Shown here piece by piece: positions 16,234-24,344 of a stretch of DNA of 29,754 nt. The notes beneath the pieces were generated by a model. The model saw only the letters and a list, made by a program, of their open reading frames with translations, was not told the origin of the DNA and did not search any database. Origin of the DNA: a virus; the IMG/VR virus record IMGVR_UViG_3300024518_003531, positions 1 through 29,754 of that record; one strand, given 5' to 3'. The stretch's first letter is position 1, and every line of letters starts with the position of its first letter. Made by a program: the position numbers and the translations under genes.

Positions 16234-18789
16234 ATGGCTGACCTACTACTCTGGGCCGGCGATGGTCTAACAGCTGGCGCATGGGACGGTGAGCTCGGCG
16301 ACGGGTCCGTTTCTGGTACAGCTGATTCTGTTCATGCTAGTGCTACTCTGTCGGAGTGGACGACTGGTTCTGGTGCTGTTGCTCTTGTCGAGGAGTACGC
16401 CGATCCGGCGCATACCGATTCGGTATCCGGCGATTCGGAAACCCTTCGCCTCTATCAGCCTACGTTTGCTACCGCCCGTATAAGGTTCCTGTACGACACG
16501 GATCACACGACCTCTTCGGGTCGGTTCTACTGGCGTCGTGGTGCGGATCAGGGCGGCTACAGCCCGTACATCGGTGCCTTCTATTCAAACGGTGCGTTGG
16601 CTTGGCGTATCCAGCTGCTGAGCAACGACAATATCCGTGTGTCGAACCAGTCGTCTACAACGGCTGGTACCGATTACGCCTATGGTGCTGGCGGTGCGGG
16701 TGATTGGCTGCGGTTCGAGTGGCAGCAGGACGGGTCCGATTATGACGTCCAAATGTGGGCGGAGTCGGACAACGGCCACGATGACGACGGTACTCCAACT
16801 AAAACTTGGACTGGTACTACGACTGCGACGTCTGCCGATGAGATGCGGTTGGGGTCGCATTCTCAAGCGGCTTTGATCCAGTACATGTACTATGACTCGA
16901 TTCGGGTCACTGATACTGCGACAGCTGTCGGCCCCTACACTGTGGCGGGCTCCTCCCCGGGCGCTCTCACCATGGACCAACACGATTGGGAAGAGGATCC
17001 TGATACGATCCTCTTCGGTGATGACGGTACAGGTCCAGGTGTAGCCCCTGAAGGTTTCGTCAGTCTCACGTCGTTGAACTCTACGACGCAGCCCACGTTT
17101 GTGAACGTGTTCGGTGCCGCTGACACCGGTCCGACTGTGGTCGCTGATACGGCCATCTATTACGGTCCGCCTTTGTTGAAGGCCGACAATCAATCTGACC
17201 ATTACGACGATTACCGTGGCGGTGTTCCTGAGTCGTTGACTCATCGCCGCTACATGGAAGTGTACTACCCTGACGACACTGTGCCGGTCACGCCGGCACC
17301 TGTTGTCGTGTTCATTCCGGGTGGCGGCTTCCAGTCTCACAACATTATACTGGGTACGTCTGCGGGCGCCGGGGGTGCAGCTAGTTTGAAGGCCGCTGTG
17401 TTGGCGGAGGGCTGGGTGTTCGTCGTCATGGATTACCGTTCTGCTCGTGGCGGCGGCGGGCCTAATGGGGTGTTCCATCCGGATCAGATCCATGACATCA
17501 AGATGGGGCTTGAAACCTTATCGTTGACTGCCGGCAATCATGGTATCGATGTCGATGAGCTCCATGTGTGCGGTCATTCTGCTGGCGGCTATCTGGCTTT
17601 GATGTCGCTGCTCACTGCTGGTGTGACGAGTTTGCCTGACGTGTCGTTCGACTCTAACGGGTTGGACCAGACTGGCCTGACGATTGACCCGTCGTTGACG
17701 GACTATTTCAACAGCGGTCTCCCTTATGCTGGGGGTCAGCTGCCGGGTGCCACTACTGTGGTGCCTACGTCGGCGGCTGCGTTTGAGGGTGTCGTCGATT
17801 TCGATATTGCTATCGCTCAGGCTGGTGCGGGTGTGGTGGCGGCGCAGGATGCGGGCCGTGCCTATATCGGTGCTCCGGGTCTTGGGTCTGGGAACTTTGT
17901 TGACGCTTGGTCGTTGCATTGTGAGATAGCGTCGAAGGACGGGTCGAACCCTAGCGTCGTGTCTCCTGTCATGGCGATTTATGCGGGCGAGGGTCACTCT
18001 TCGCCTGTCTACTATTCGTTCGGTCCGGTCGCTAGCACTGGTATGGTGACGGGCTGGAATGGTTCGGAATCGGATTCCGGTCAAGGCTGGGCTCTCCGGT
18101 TGGGCTGTGCAGATTACAGTATCCCTCACACGGAGGAGCGGTACGCTTCTTCGAGCCATGACGACATTACGAACGATTCCGCTGGCGGCTATGTGGCGTG
18201 GCTGCAAAGTCAGATCAACCGGCAGGACGCTGATGTCCTCGGGAAACTCGACATCTCTTCGATCGTCTTCAGTGATGACACGTTGGGGCCGAATGTGGTT
18301 GGGACGGAACCGACAGTCCTCGATGTTGAGGAGGCGGCATTCACTGAGATCATCTTCGGCGACGGCGGTGATGGCCCTGTTCTAGCTGTCGGTGCCGGCA
18401 TCCAGACCACCCAGTACCTTACGCACACTTGGGAGAACGATCCCACTATCGTGTTCGGTGATGCTGGTACGGGCCCGTCGATTGCCGGTGTCTCTCCTCA
18501 GGGTATCACGATGGAGGCGATGGTTGCCGGGTCGGCTACACCGTTCCCGGACATCGTGTTCCAGGAGCCGGATGTCATCAACGGTACGCCTACCGGGTTG
18601 ACGTTGGAGCAGCATTCGGGGCAAGCTATCGTGTTCTCGAGGCCGTTGCCTCATGGTCAGGTTAACACGGATGACCCTTGGCAGCAGGGCACTCTCACTC
18701 GTTTGGATACGGGCGGTTCAGACTTCGCTCGCAAGGTGCGGCGCAGGATGCGTCCGGTTTATGTTGGAGGTCTGAATGTCGACTCGTAA
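16234..18789 (+). CDS. Virion protein with LamG-like domain, inserted alpha/beta-hydrolase (esterase) and FGDxGTGP repeats
   Basis: The order of parts is as follows. Residues 1-235 are a LamG/concanavalin-like jelly-roll (WAGD start, 'TARIRFLYD', 'RFEWQQDG', 'YYDSIRV'). A repeat array follows with FGD-D-GTGP-like units at F261 and F293. Residues about 330-665 are an alpha/beta-hydrolase with an oxyanion-type PGGGF (362-366), a MDYRSA strand and a nucleophile elbow GHSAGG (447-452, nucleophile S449). H642 (SSHDD) is a candidate catalytic His, and the acid may be E586 or a nearby Asp. The repeats then resume at F679, F708, F741, F776 and F801. The C-terminus is basic. The fold resembles carbohydrate or feruloyl esterases (BD-FAE/CE10-like). 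It lies between capsid accessory and adaptor genes, so it is probably a virion surface enzyme that deacylates host glycans; that substrate is inference. Confidence 0.75.
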   Translation: MADLLLWAGDGLTAGAWDGELGDGSVSGTADSVHASATLSEWTTGSGAVALVEEYADPAHTDSVSGDSETLRLYQPTFATARIRFLYDTDHTTSSGRFYWRRGADQGGYSPYIGAFYSNGALAWRIQLLSNDNIRVSNQSSTTAGTDYAYGAGGAGDWLRFEWQQDGSDYDVQMWAESDNGHDDDGTPTKTWTGTTTATSADEMRLGSHSQAALIQYMYYDSIRVTDTATAVGPYTVAGSSPGALTMDQHDWEEDPDTILFGDDGTGPGVAPEGFVSLTSLNSTTQPTFVNVFGAADTGPTVVADTAIYYGPPLLKADNQSDHYDDYRGGVPESLTHRRYMEVYYPDDTVPVTPAPVVVFIPGGGFQSHNIILGTSAGAGGAASLKAAVLAEGWVFVVMDYRSARGGGGPNGVFHPDQIHDIKMGLETLSLTAGNHGIDVDELHVCGHSAGGYLALMSLLTAGVTSLPDVSFDSNGLDQTGLTIDPSLTDYFNSGLPYAGGQLPGATTVVPTSAAAFEGVVDFDIAIAQAGAGVVAAQDAGRAYIGAPGLGSGNFVDAWSLHCEIASKDGSNPSVVSPVMAIYAGEGHSSPVYYSFGPVASTGMVTGWNGSESDSGQGWALRLGCADYSIPHTEERYASSSHDDITNDSAGGYVAWLQSQINRQDADVLGKLDISSIVFSDDTLGPNVVGTEPTVLDVEEAAFTEIIFGDGGDGPVLAVGAGIQTTQYLTHTWENDPTIVFGDAGTGPSIAGVSPQGITMEAMVAGSATPFPDIVFQEPDVINGTPTGLTLEQHSGQAIVFSRPLPHGQVNTDDPWQQGTLTRLDTGGSDFARKVRRRMRPVYVGGLNVDS
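17014..18660 (+). repeat. Interrupted array of FGDxGTGP-type protein repeats
   Basis: Seven units have the core (I/V)FG-D-x-G-T-GP. They begin at residues F261, F293, F679, F708, F741, F776 and F801 of the 16234 gene, normally 25-35 residues apart; the last two keep only the (I/V)VF core. A gap of about 386 residues between units 2 and 3 contains the hydrolase, so the enzyme looks inserted into a pre-existing array. Confidence 0.6.
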
Positions 18790-19708
18790 TGTTACTATGG
18801 CTTCGATGGTGGACGACGTGTACCGTCGTCTCTATTCGCCTGCGGAGTGGCCGTTGCAGGTCACTGTCGGCACGTCCGCCCTGTCGAACGCTTCGACCAC
18901 CTCTTTGGAGGTGTCGAGCCCTGAGAAGGTGGCGTCGACTGACGTGTTGGAGTTCGGTTCGGAGCTGGTGTTGGTTTCGGATAAGTCGCAGTCGAACATT
19001 CTGACGGTGGCCCGTGGGTACATGGGCACACCGGTCAACGAGGTTGTGCTGTCTGGTACTCAGGGTATCAAGAACCCTCGGTGGCCTCGCTTCCAGGTTA
19101 AGCGGGCCCTCGAGCAGGCGGTTTCGTCTGGCCTTGTCGCTGCGTTGCCTGAGGTTCATGGGTTCGCTGCGAGTCCTTTGGAGGACTCTACGATCCTTGA
19201 GGTTGCGGCTGACATTGTGGATGTGACTAGGGTTGCGGTCCTCGATTCTGAGGGCCGTGTCATCGAGTTATCCCGCTGGGATTTCCTCGATCATTTGCCG
19301 GCGACGATGGTGCCGGATGGTAAAGCGATTCAGGTGCAGGGTGGCCCGGATGAGGACGACACGTTCTGGTGTACGGGGATCCGCCCGTATCACTGGTACA
19401 GCGAGGAGGGTGTCGACCGGGGTATTGGCGGTGCGCCAACCGAAGAGGAAGATTATGTGAAGTTGCCGGTGTTCGGCGACGATCTGCCCATGTTGTGGGC
19501 TGCGGCGAAGATGGCTACGGGACGTGAACTGTCCCGTGGCGAGTTGGACCGTGTGGAGGAGTGGAATCAGGAAGCGGCTATCGCTCAGGGTGTGAACATC
19601 CGGCTGATCCGTGAATTGTGGGGCGAGTTCTATCGTCGTGTCGACGAGGTTCGCAAGCATCAGCCGGTGAAGAAGCATCGGCCTTATCAACGTATGAGGA
19701 GTTTCTGA
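18776..19708 (+). CDS. Head-tail adaptor-like protein
   Basis: The 310-residue protein has an N-terminal helix (VDDVYRRLYSP), then a beta segment of the kind 'EFGSELVLVSDKSQSNILTVARGYMGTP'. That segment matches a pattern common in phage adaptor/connector proteins (G-E-x-h-x-V...LTVxRGxxGT). A helical region 'PRFQVKRALEQAV' follows, and the C-terminus is basic (KHQPVKKHRPYQRMRSF). Such proteins join the portal to the tail nozzle in short-tailed phages. The ATG is preceded by GGAGG at 18766-18770 (five-base spacing) and overlaps the end of the esterase gene by 14 bases. The adaptor role is inferred from pattern and position; a tail-tube protein A equivalent is a close alternative. Confidence 0.55.
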   Translation: MSTRNVTMASMVDDVYRRLYSPAEWPLQVTVGTSALSNASTTSLEVSSPEKVASTDVLEFGSELVLVSDKSQSNILTVARGYMGTPVNEVVLSGTQGIKNPRWPRFQVKRALEQAVSSGLVAALPEVHGFAASPLEDSTILEVAADIVDVTRVAVLDSEGRVIELSRWDFLDHLPATMVPDGKAIQVQGGPDEDDTFWCTGIRPYHWYSEEGVDRGIGGAPTEEEDYVKLPVFGDDLPMLWAAAKMATGRELSRGELDRVEEWNQEAAIAQGVNIRLIRELWGEFYRRVDEVRKHQPVKKHRPYQRMRSF

Positions 19709-19709
19709 G

Positions 19710-20702
19710 ATGGGTTTCGTGCACAGGAATTATATGCGGGGCACCCTGTCTTCGAGTATCGACAACACGCAGCTGACAGCGGAGTCTGCTGCGTTCGCTA
19801 ATCTCCCTGAGATGGTTTCTGGCGATCACACTTACATCACTTTGGACCCTGAGGGCACTGCGGGTGACCCTGAACGGCTGTGGGTTTGGCTGCATGCGGC
19901 GGGTTCTACCGAGGTCAGCATGTATGGTCGTGGCTATCCGTCGATTGATCCGGGTTCATCGGTGCGGTCTCATTCGGCTGGCACAGTGTGGACGATGGGT
20001 ATTGATGCCGCTGAGATGGACAGTATCACAACTGATGTGGCGGGTGCTGTTACGGCAGCTCAGGCTGCCGCAACGACGTCGAACGAAACCTTTACGGGTA
20101 CGACTACGATGGCGAAGGCGATTCTCTCTTCCGGCTATGTGGATCCTGTGGTGGATGCAGAGTTGACGTCGAAGGCGTATGTTGACGCTCAGCTGTCGGC
20201 GGGTGCCGACATTGTACCCATGGACACTTCTGGTGTTTCGATCTCGAAAGAGGCCGGCATGGAGTTCACGATCCGCAACATGTCGTTGTTGCAGACGGGC
20301 GCCTACTACCAGTTCAAGATGAACGGGTGGGTTTCGACGGCCCATTCGAGCAACACGATCTTCTACATCAACGCTCTCCCGTTGGGGTACAGTTCGGATC
20401 AGGGCTACCCTGAGCTCGCCAACGTCTTCTTCATTAACCCGGCGTCGTCCGCCAAGTTTGCGTACACGCCGCTGGCCTACGATGAGACGGTGCTCAACAA
20501 CAGGTTCCGCATCGAGCTCGGCTCGGTTGTCGGTACCACCAACACGACCGACCCGACGATGTACACTATCGATCACGAACACAATCCGGGTACAGGGCCT
20601 GTCGATCTGACGGCGACCACGGAGATCCCTTTGATAGGTGGCATCGATGGTGTGGGGTCGAACTTCTGGTTGACGTTCTCCTACCTGCGTGCAAATGCCT
20701 GA
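19710..20702 (+). CDS. Tail fibre/baseplate-like protein
   Basis: The 330-residue protein has an N-terminal domain of a type frequent in phage tail fibre and baseplate proteins. It opens with 'FVHRNYMRGTLSSSIDNTQLT' and reaches 'YITLDPEG', 'MYGRGYPSIDPGSSVRSHSAGTVWTMGI', matching the widespread R-G-x-x-G-T...HxxG-x-V pattern. A helical Ala/Thr-rich linker (about 105-145) ends in 'SKAYVDAQLSAG', a trimeric-fibre-type segment. The C-terminal 170 residues form a beta-rich tip with aromatic strands ('YYQFKMNGW', 'FWLTFSYLRA'). It probably forms a receptor-contacting appendage. The ribosome binding site is GAGGAG (19696-19701). Its stop overlaps the following gene by eight bases. Confidence 0.6.
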   Translation: MGFVHRNYMRGTLSSSIDNTQLTAESAAFANLPEMVSGDHTYITLDPEGTAGDPERLWVWLHAAGSTEVSMYGRGYPSIDPGSSVRSHSAGTVWTMGIDAAEMDSITTDVAGAVTAAQAAATTSNETFTGTTTMAKAILSSGYVDPVVDAELTSKAYVDAQLSAGADIVPMDTSGVSISKEAGMEFTIRNMSLLQTGAYYQFKMNGWVSTAHSSNTIFYINALPLGYSSDQGYPELANVFFINPASSAKFAYTPLAYDETVLNNRFRIELGSVVGTTNTTDPTMYTIDHEHNPGTGPVDLTATTEIPLIGGIDGVGSNFWLTFSYLRANA

Positions 20703-23205
20703 TCTAGGGAGCTTCCTCCCGGTCAACCATGAGGAACCTACTGGTGGTTCCTCTAGTTCGCCGGCACCCGGCGTCACGATCCTCAAACCTGAGAGCGTCG
20801 ACGTTTCTGGTGGGCCTAGCCTTCTGGTACAGTGGTCGATTGAGGAGCATTGGGGTATCACCCCGACGACGTACCGGGTGCGTGTCCTGTCGGGCAACTC
20901 GGTGCTGTTCGATTCGGGTTTGCGTTCCGGGTCTGACACCCAATACATTATCGCTGACGCTGCTGCGAGTTTGCCTTCGGGGCAGTCGCTAACAGTTGAG
21001 GTTCAGGCGGGTGCCGGTTCTCTGGTGGCCCCCGTTATCACGACTGCCACTAAAGCGTTCCAGCTGTCTTGGGGTGGGCCGACTATCGTGCTCGGCACGG
21101 TACAGTATTTCACCACACCGTTCATTGTTGTTTCGTGGACTTACGATGACACGATAGTTCAGCAGTCGTGGAGGGTTGGGGTTCGTAACGATCAGGGTGT
21201 CGAGGTGTGGGCTTCTGGCTGGCAGGAGGGTGCGGCTACGTCTGTGCCTGTGTCGGTGTCTTTGCCTTCGGGCGAGTGGCGGGTGGCCGCTCAGGTGCGG
21301 AACGCTTCTGGTGTGCCATCTCCTGAGGTGTCTTCGATCTTCACTGTCGACGTGTCGGAACCTTTGGGTTCCGTTGCCGACTTGTTCCTCGATGTGGGCA
21401 CGATTTCTGAGGTCGGCATTCAGGGTATCCCGTTCATGTTGTATGACAACAGGGATGACCGGCAGGATTGGCGTTGGGGTCGCCGGCATGTGCCTTTGGA
21501 TGCACCTCGTTTCTCTACGTCGGACACTCCTTTCAATGAGGCGTTTGACAGGTACACGTTTGTCGGTCAGGGTGATTGGGCTGGCGGTGCTGGTCAGACT
21601 TGGGCGCAGCGTGACGACAGTGACGATCAGGCGTTCTTCCAGTCGTGGGGTATCGATCCGTTCACTGACCTTGACGGTGTGACGTTGCTACCTGAGACTG
21701 AAACGATGTCTGCTTCTGGTACTGTGACGAAGATCGTGACGGCTGGTAGCTTCTTGTACTGGTTGACGGATGTCGGCAACTTGTACCGTATCGGCACTTG
21801 GGATGATCCACTGGGGCCGACTCTGGTTGAGTCCGGCTACGGTGCGAACGCTGATCTGTCGTCTAATGGTTCTGACGTGTTTGTCTCTGAGCCGGGTGAG
21901 CTGGTGGAGTCCGGTTCGGACACTATGACGGACTATGGTTCGACGGGTAACGAGGCCGACATTTGTGAGTGGGCTGCGGATCAGTTGTTCGTCGCTTACC
22001 CTGACGGGTCGACGTCTACGAACCGGATAGACAGGTTGGACCCCACGACCGGTGCGCCTGTTGAGATCGCTGGCCTTCTGATCCTCCCTGACGGCTGGGA
22101 CATTACGTCTATCGCTGGCGGTTCCGGTTTCGTCTGGTTCTGTGCGAGCTCCGCCGATCAGTCTGCGATCTATTCGTGGAACGCTTCCGGTGATGATGCA
22201 CCTATTCAGGCGGCTAAGATGCCGGCTGGTGACAGGGCGTTGGAAGTGTTCGAGTACCAGTCGACACTGTTTGTCCGTGCCGAGGGCGACACTGGTGAAG
22301 TGCAGCTGTGGCGTGGTGTTATCACTACGGACGGTAAGCTGTCCCTGTTCCTTGTGACGGACCAGTTGGGTCCGGGCGGTTCGGGTATGGTGGCTGAGGG
22401 TTCCAGGGTCTTGTTCGGGTGGCCTTCGATGGGCCCGAACGGCGAGTCCGGTCTTGGCTGTGTGAACCTTGTGACTGGCGGCTGGTCCCGCTGGGTGTAT
22501 GACGATTCGACTGACCCCGTGCAGGGTGCTACACGCTGGCAGGGTAGACTCGTGTTCGGTGTGGGCACGGAACTGGTCCGGGAGTCTGACACCACCGTGT
22601 CTACCGGGTGGATCGAGACGTCGATGTATGATGGCGGCGGATCTGGCCTGTCTAAGGTGTGGGATACCGCCTATGTGACGACCGCACCGCTGCCCGTTGG
22701 GGCTACGGTCGAGACGTCGATCACTTACGATCAGCGGCTAACCTATGAGACGGTCGGCTCGTCCCTGTCTGAGGCCGGCTCGAGGGGTGGCGACTGGGGG
22801 CTCCTGGGCTCCGCCCGTGAAGCCGCTATGCGTATCACCTTGAATGCGGGCACCCTGTTCGCACCTACGGTGCAGAACGTGCAGATCAGGATGCACCCTA
22901 AGGGCCTATCCGATCAGGTGCTCACCATGCCGATAGCCTGCTTCGACAGGGTGGCAGGGTTGAACGAGAAGGAGTTGCCGTTGCAGTCGGGGCAGCAGGG
23001 TGCGGGCCGTAGGGCTACCGCCTTGTTGGAGTCCTGGGTGAATGAACTGCTACTCATACAGGATGTCGACTGGACAGCTGACGGGGAAGCGCATCTGTAT
23101 GAGCTCCTCGGTATAGATTTACAGAAGGTGTCTCTCATGGATCCCCATGAAGGGCGCAACAGTATCGGGTTTGTCACCGTGCTAGCATTGAGGCGGGCGA
23201 ACTGA
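20695..23205 (+). CDS. Tail nozzle/minor tail protein with FN3-like domains and beta-propeller
   Basis: The 836-residue protein has two fibronectin-III-like beta sandwiches (about 25-130 and 130-220; 'VTILKPESVDVSGGPSLLVQW', 'WRVGVRNDQG'). A linker follows (FLDVGTISEVGIQGIPFMLYDNRDD). A long array of blade-like repeats (about 310-640) gives the look of a beta-propeller. The C-terminal domain has 'VQIRMHPKGLSD' and 'PIACFDRVAGLNEK', a pattern I know from minor tail proteins of actinobacteriophages. In short-tailed phages a beta-propeller protein next to the adaptor forms the tail nozzle. I prefer ATG 20695 over the upstream GTG at 20689, because it gives the recurring eight-base overlap (ATGCCTGA). 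Confidence is good for a tail protein, lower for nozzle. Confidence 0.65.
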   Translation: MPDLGSFLPVNHEEPTGGSSSSPAPGVTILKPESVDVSGGPSLLVQWSIEEHWGITPTTYRVRVLSGNSVLFDSGLRSGSDTQYIIADAAASLPSGQSLTVEVQAGAGSLVAPVITTATKAFQLSWGGPTIVLGTVQYFTTPFIVVSWTYDDTIVQQSWRVGVRNDQGVEVWASGWQEGAATSVPVSVSLPSGEWRVAAQVRNASGVPSPEVSSIFTVDVSEPLGSVADLFLDVGTISEVGIQGIPFMLYDNRDDRQDWRWGRRHVPLDAPRFSTSDTPFNEAFDRYTFVGQGDWAGGAGQTWAQRDDSDDQAFFQSWGIDPFTDLDGVTLLPETETMSASGTVTKIVTAGSFLYWLTDVGNLYRIGTWDDPLGPTLVESGYGANADLSSNGSDVFVSEPGELVESGSDTMTDYGSTGNEADICEWAADQLFVAYPDGSTSTNRIDRLDPTTGAPVEIAGLLILPDGWDITSIAGGSGFVWFCASSADQSAIYSWNASGDDAPIQAAKMPAGDRALEVFEYQSTLFVRAEGDTGEVQLWRGVITTDGKLSLFLVTDQLGPGGSGMVAEGSRVLFGWPSMGPNGESGLGCVNLVTGGWSRWVYDDSTDPVQGATRWQGRLVFGVGTELVRESDTTVSTGWIETSMYDGGGSGLSKVWDTAYVTTAPLPVGATVETSITYDQRLTYETVGSSLSEAGSRGGDWGLLGSAREAAMRITLNAGTLFAPTVQNVQIRMHPKGLSDQVLTMPIACFDRVAGLNEKELPLQSGQQGAGRRATALLESWVNELLLIQDVDWTADGEAHLYELLGIDLQKVSLMDPHEGRNSIGFVTVLALRRAN

Positions 23206-23420
23206 TGGATGACAACGAACTGAGAGATCGCCTTGACAGACTCGAGGACAGTCTCGAGGACAAGATAGGCGACCTCGAAGATATGGTGCGGCGTGAGTAC
23301 ACGCTGCTCGCATTGTTCGAGCGCAACGAGAAGACCCTGTTCTGGCTGCTCACCACCACCGGCGGGATGATAGCACTGCTGATAGCCACGTCGGCTATCC
23401 GACTGATCTGGGGTTCCTGA
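23205..23420 (+). CDS. XhlA-like small membrane protein (lysis accessory)
   Basis: This is 71 residues: an N-terminal charged heptad-like coiled-coil (residues 1-40, Asp/Glu/Arg/Leu-rich) and one C-terminal transmembrane helix (about 44-66, FWLLTTTGGMIALLIATSAI) with a short tail. This matches the layout of the XhlA haemolysin family, small membrane proteins that work with holins in phage-mediated lysis. It shares one base with the tail gene (TGATG) and is followed by two more membrane proteins, which supports a lysis role. Another possible role is a generic membrane anchor. Confidence 0.55.
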   Translation: MDDNELRDRLDRLEDSLEDKIGDLEDMVRREYTLLALFERNEKTLFWLLTTTGGMIALLIATSAIRLIWGS

Positions 23421-23421
23421 T

Positions 23422-24015
23422 ATGGCCGTTCCACCGATGTCACCGCATTCGCCGAGGAATTCCGCTGGCCGTAGTGGTCGGCTCACAAATCTGCTCCCAT
23501 GTAGCGGCCGCCGATGTGAGGTTGCAGCTAGGGTCCTTGCTGGCGTCGTTCTGGTTCTACTTCTGGTCACCTTCGTGACGCAGGTGTCCTGGTTCTGGCC
23601 TCACTCGTCGATCAGTCAGCCGTCCGCACTCTTCTCCACCGAGCACACGTCCGAAGGGATACCAGTGTACCGGGTCGGCGGAGAGATCCGCTACACGACA
23701 TCCATCCAGAACGACGGCGTGGACATCACAGCGGTACGCTGGTTGGACAGGTACTCCCCAAGGGGCGAACCTGACGGGATCGCCGACACGGTGCAATCAG
23801 AGCTGTGGTTGCGGCTCGAGAAGTTCCCCATCGACCAGAGGGTAGACCTAAAGGACATCCCTGTGACAGTGGAGATTTCCGGCCCTATCGACGTGCCCGG
23901 ATACTACAAGCTGCGTACCGAGAACATGTACAATGCGAACGCTCTACACACACACACGAACGAAACGGAGACCGGACTGTTCTACCTGACAGACCCGGGC
24001 TCACCGATACCGTAG
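23422..24015 (+). CDS. Single-pass membrane protein with beta-rich ectodomain
   Basis: The 197-residue protein has a Pro/Ser/Arg-rich cytoplasmic N-terminus (1-33) and one hydrophobic helix (about 34-57, VAARVLAGVVLVLLLVTFV). The extracytoplasmic domain has 'IPVYRVGGEIRYTTSIQNDG', 'ELWLRLEKFPIDQ' and 'VPGYYKLRTENMYN', strands reminiscent of an immunoglobulin-like fold. I do not recognise the family. Its place between an XhlA-like and a holin-like gene suggests an envelope role: a lysis helper, spanin-like bridge, or superinfection-immunity factor. It starts one base after the preceding stop. The N-terminal two Met codons (23422 and 23437) are both possible starts. Confidence 0.45.
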   Translation: MAVPPMSPHSPRNSAGRSGRLTNLLPCSGRRCEVAARVLAGVVLVLLLVTFVTQVSWFWPHSSISQPSALFSTEHTSEGIPVYRVGGEIRYTTSIQNDGVDITAVRWLDRYSPRGEPDGIADTVQSELWLRLEKFPIDQRVDLKDIPVTVEISGPIDVPGYYKLRTENMYNANALHTHTNETETGLFYLTDPGSPIP

Positions 24016-24024
24016 GAGAAACAC

Positions 24025-24213
24025 ATGATCGAATGGTTTAGCAAAGAACGCAACAGGGCGATAGTGTACCGTGTACTCGTCGCCGTCGTACCACTACTAC
24101 TCGCAGCAGGGTGGATCTCAGAAGAGGTCTCCGTGCAAGTTCTCGGTATCGCTACCGCAGTGTTCGGAGGCGTCCTCGCCTCTGGTAACACGTCGTTGAA
24201 CCCGCCGGACTAA
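24025..24213 (+). CDS. Holin-like small membrane protein
   Basis: This is 62 residues with two hydrophobic segments (about 16-29 and 36-52) joined by a short turn 'GWISEE'. It opens with a charged W-F-S-K-E-R-N-R-A-I-V-Y-R segment and ends with 'GGVLASGNTSLNPPD'. The R-x-x-(I/V)Y-R...PLL...G pattern is recurrent in small actinobacteriophage membrane proteins often called holins. Two helices, small size and the lysis context fit a holin that permeabilises the membrane for a muralytic enzyme. It has GGAG (24015-24018) seven bases upstream of the ATG. It is the last gene of the + arm. Confidence 0.6.
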   Translation: MIEWFSKERNRAIVYRVLVAVVPLLLAAGWISEEVSVQVLGIATAVFGGVLASGNTSLNPPD

Positions 24214-24344
24214 ACCTTCGGTATGTTCTCGGGACGCAAACGGAGCGGGCTGCCTTGGTTGGCCCGCTCTAATGCGTTCCTGTTCAACCATTTCTTGTCG
24301 ATGCCTAGACGGACCCACTGTTCAAAGTGGGCCCGTTCACTCAT
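24210..24344 (-). CDS. Small terminal protein of the - strand operon (44 aa)
   Basis: The 44-residue ORF has a pattern MSERAHFEQWVRLGIDKKWL followed by a basic tail. The W-V-x-L-G-I-x-K-x-W element resembles tiny proteins of actinobacteriophages with unknown role. Its ATG overlaps the upstream gene's stop by eight bases (ATGAGTGA, 24344-24337), the same junction as elsewhere. Its stop (24212-24210) overlaps the stop of the convergent holin-like gene. A longer open frame to 24656 is the out-of-frame shadow of the coiled-coil gene and was not used. Confidence 0.5.
   Translation of the reverse strand: MSERAHFEQWVRLGIDKKWLNRNALERANQGSPLRLRPENIPKV
24243..24269. terminator. Candidate bidirectional hairpin between convergent arms
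   Basis: GAGCGGGC (24243-24250) and GCCCGCTC (24262-24269) form a perfect eight-pair GC-rich stem with an 11-base loop, about 30 bases after the stop of the + arm. It can fold in transcripts from either strand. No good U-run follows on either side, so intrinsic termination is uncertain. It lies inside the coding part of the 44-residue - strand ORF. Confidence 0.45.

Noticed and set aside
16585-17493. 302-codon - strand open frame
   Set aside because: It is antisense to the esterase-bearing virion protein and has shadow-like Arg/His composition.
20689-20694. GTG start for the tail beta-propeller gene
   Set aside because: ATG 20695 gives the recurring eight-base overlap, and only two codons differ.
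19956-20948. 330-codon - strand open frame
   Set aside because: It runs antisense across the fibre-like gene and into the next gene, is very Arg-rich and has no binding site. It is explained by codon bias of the + strand genes.
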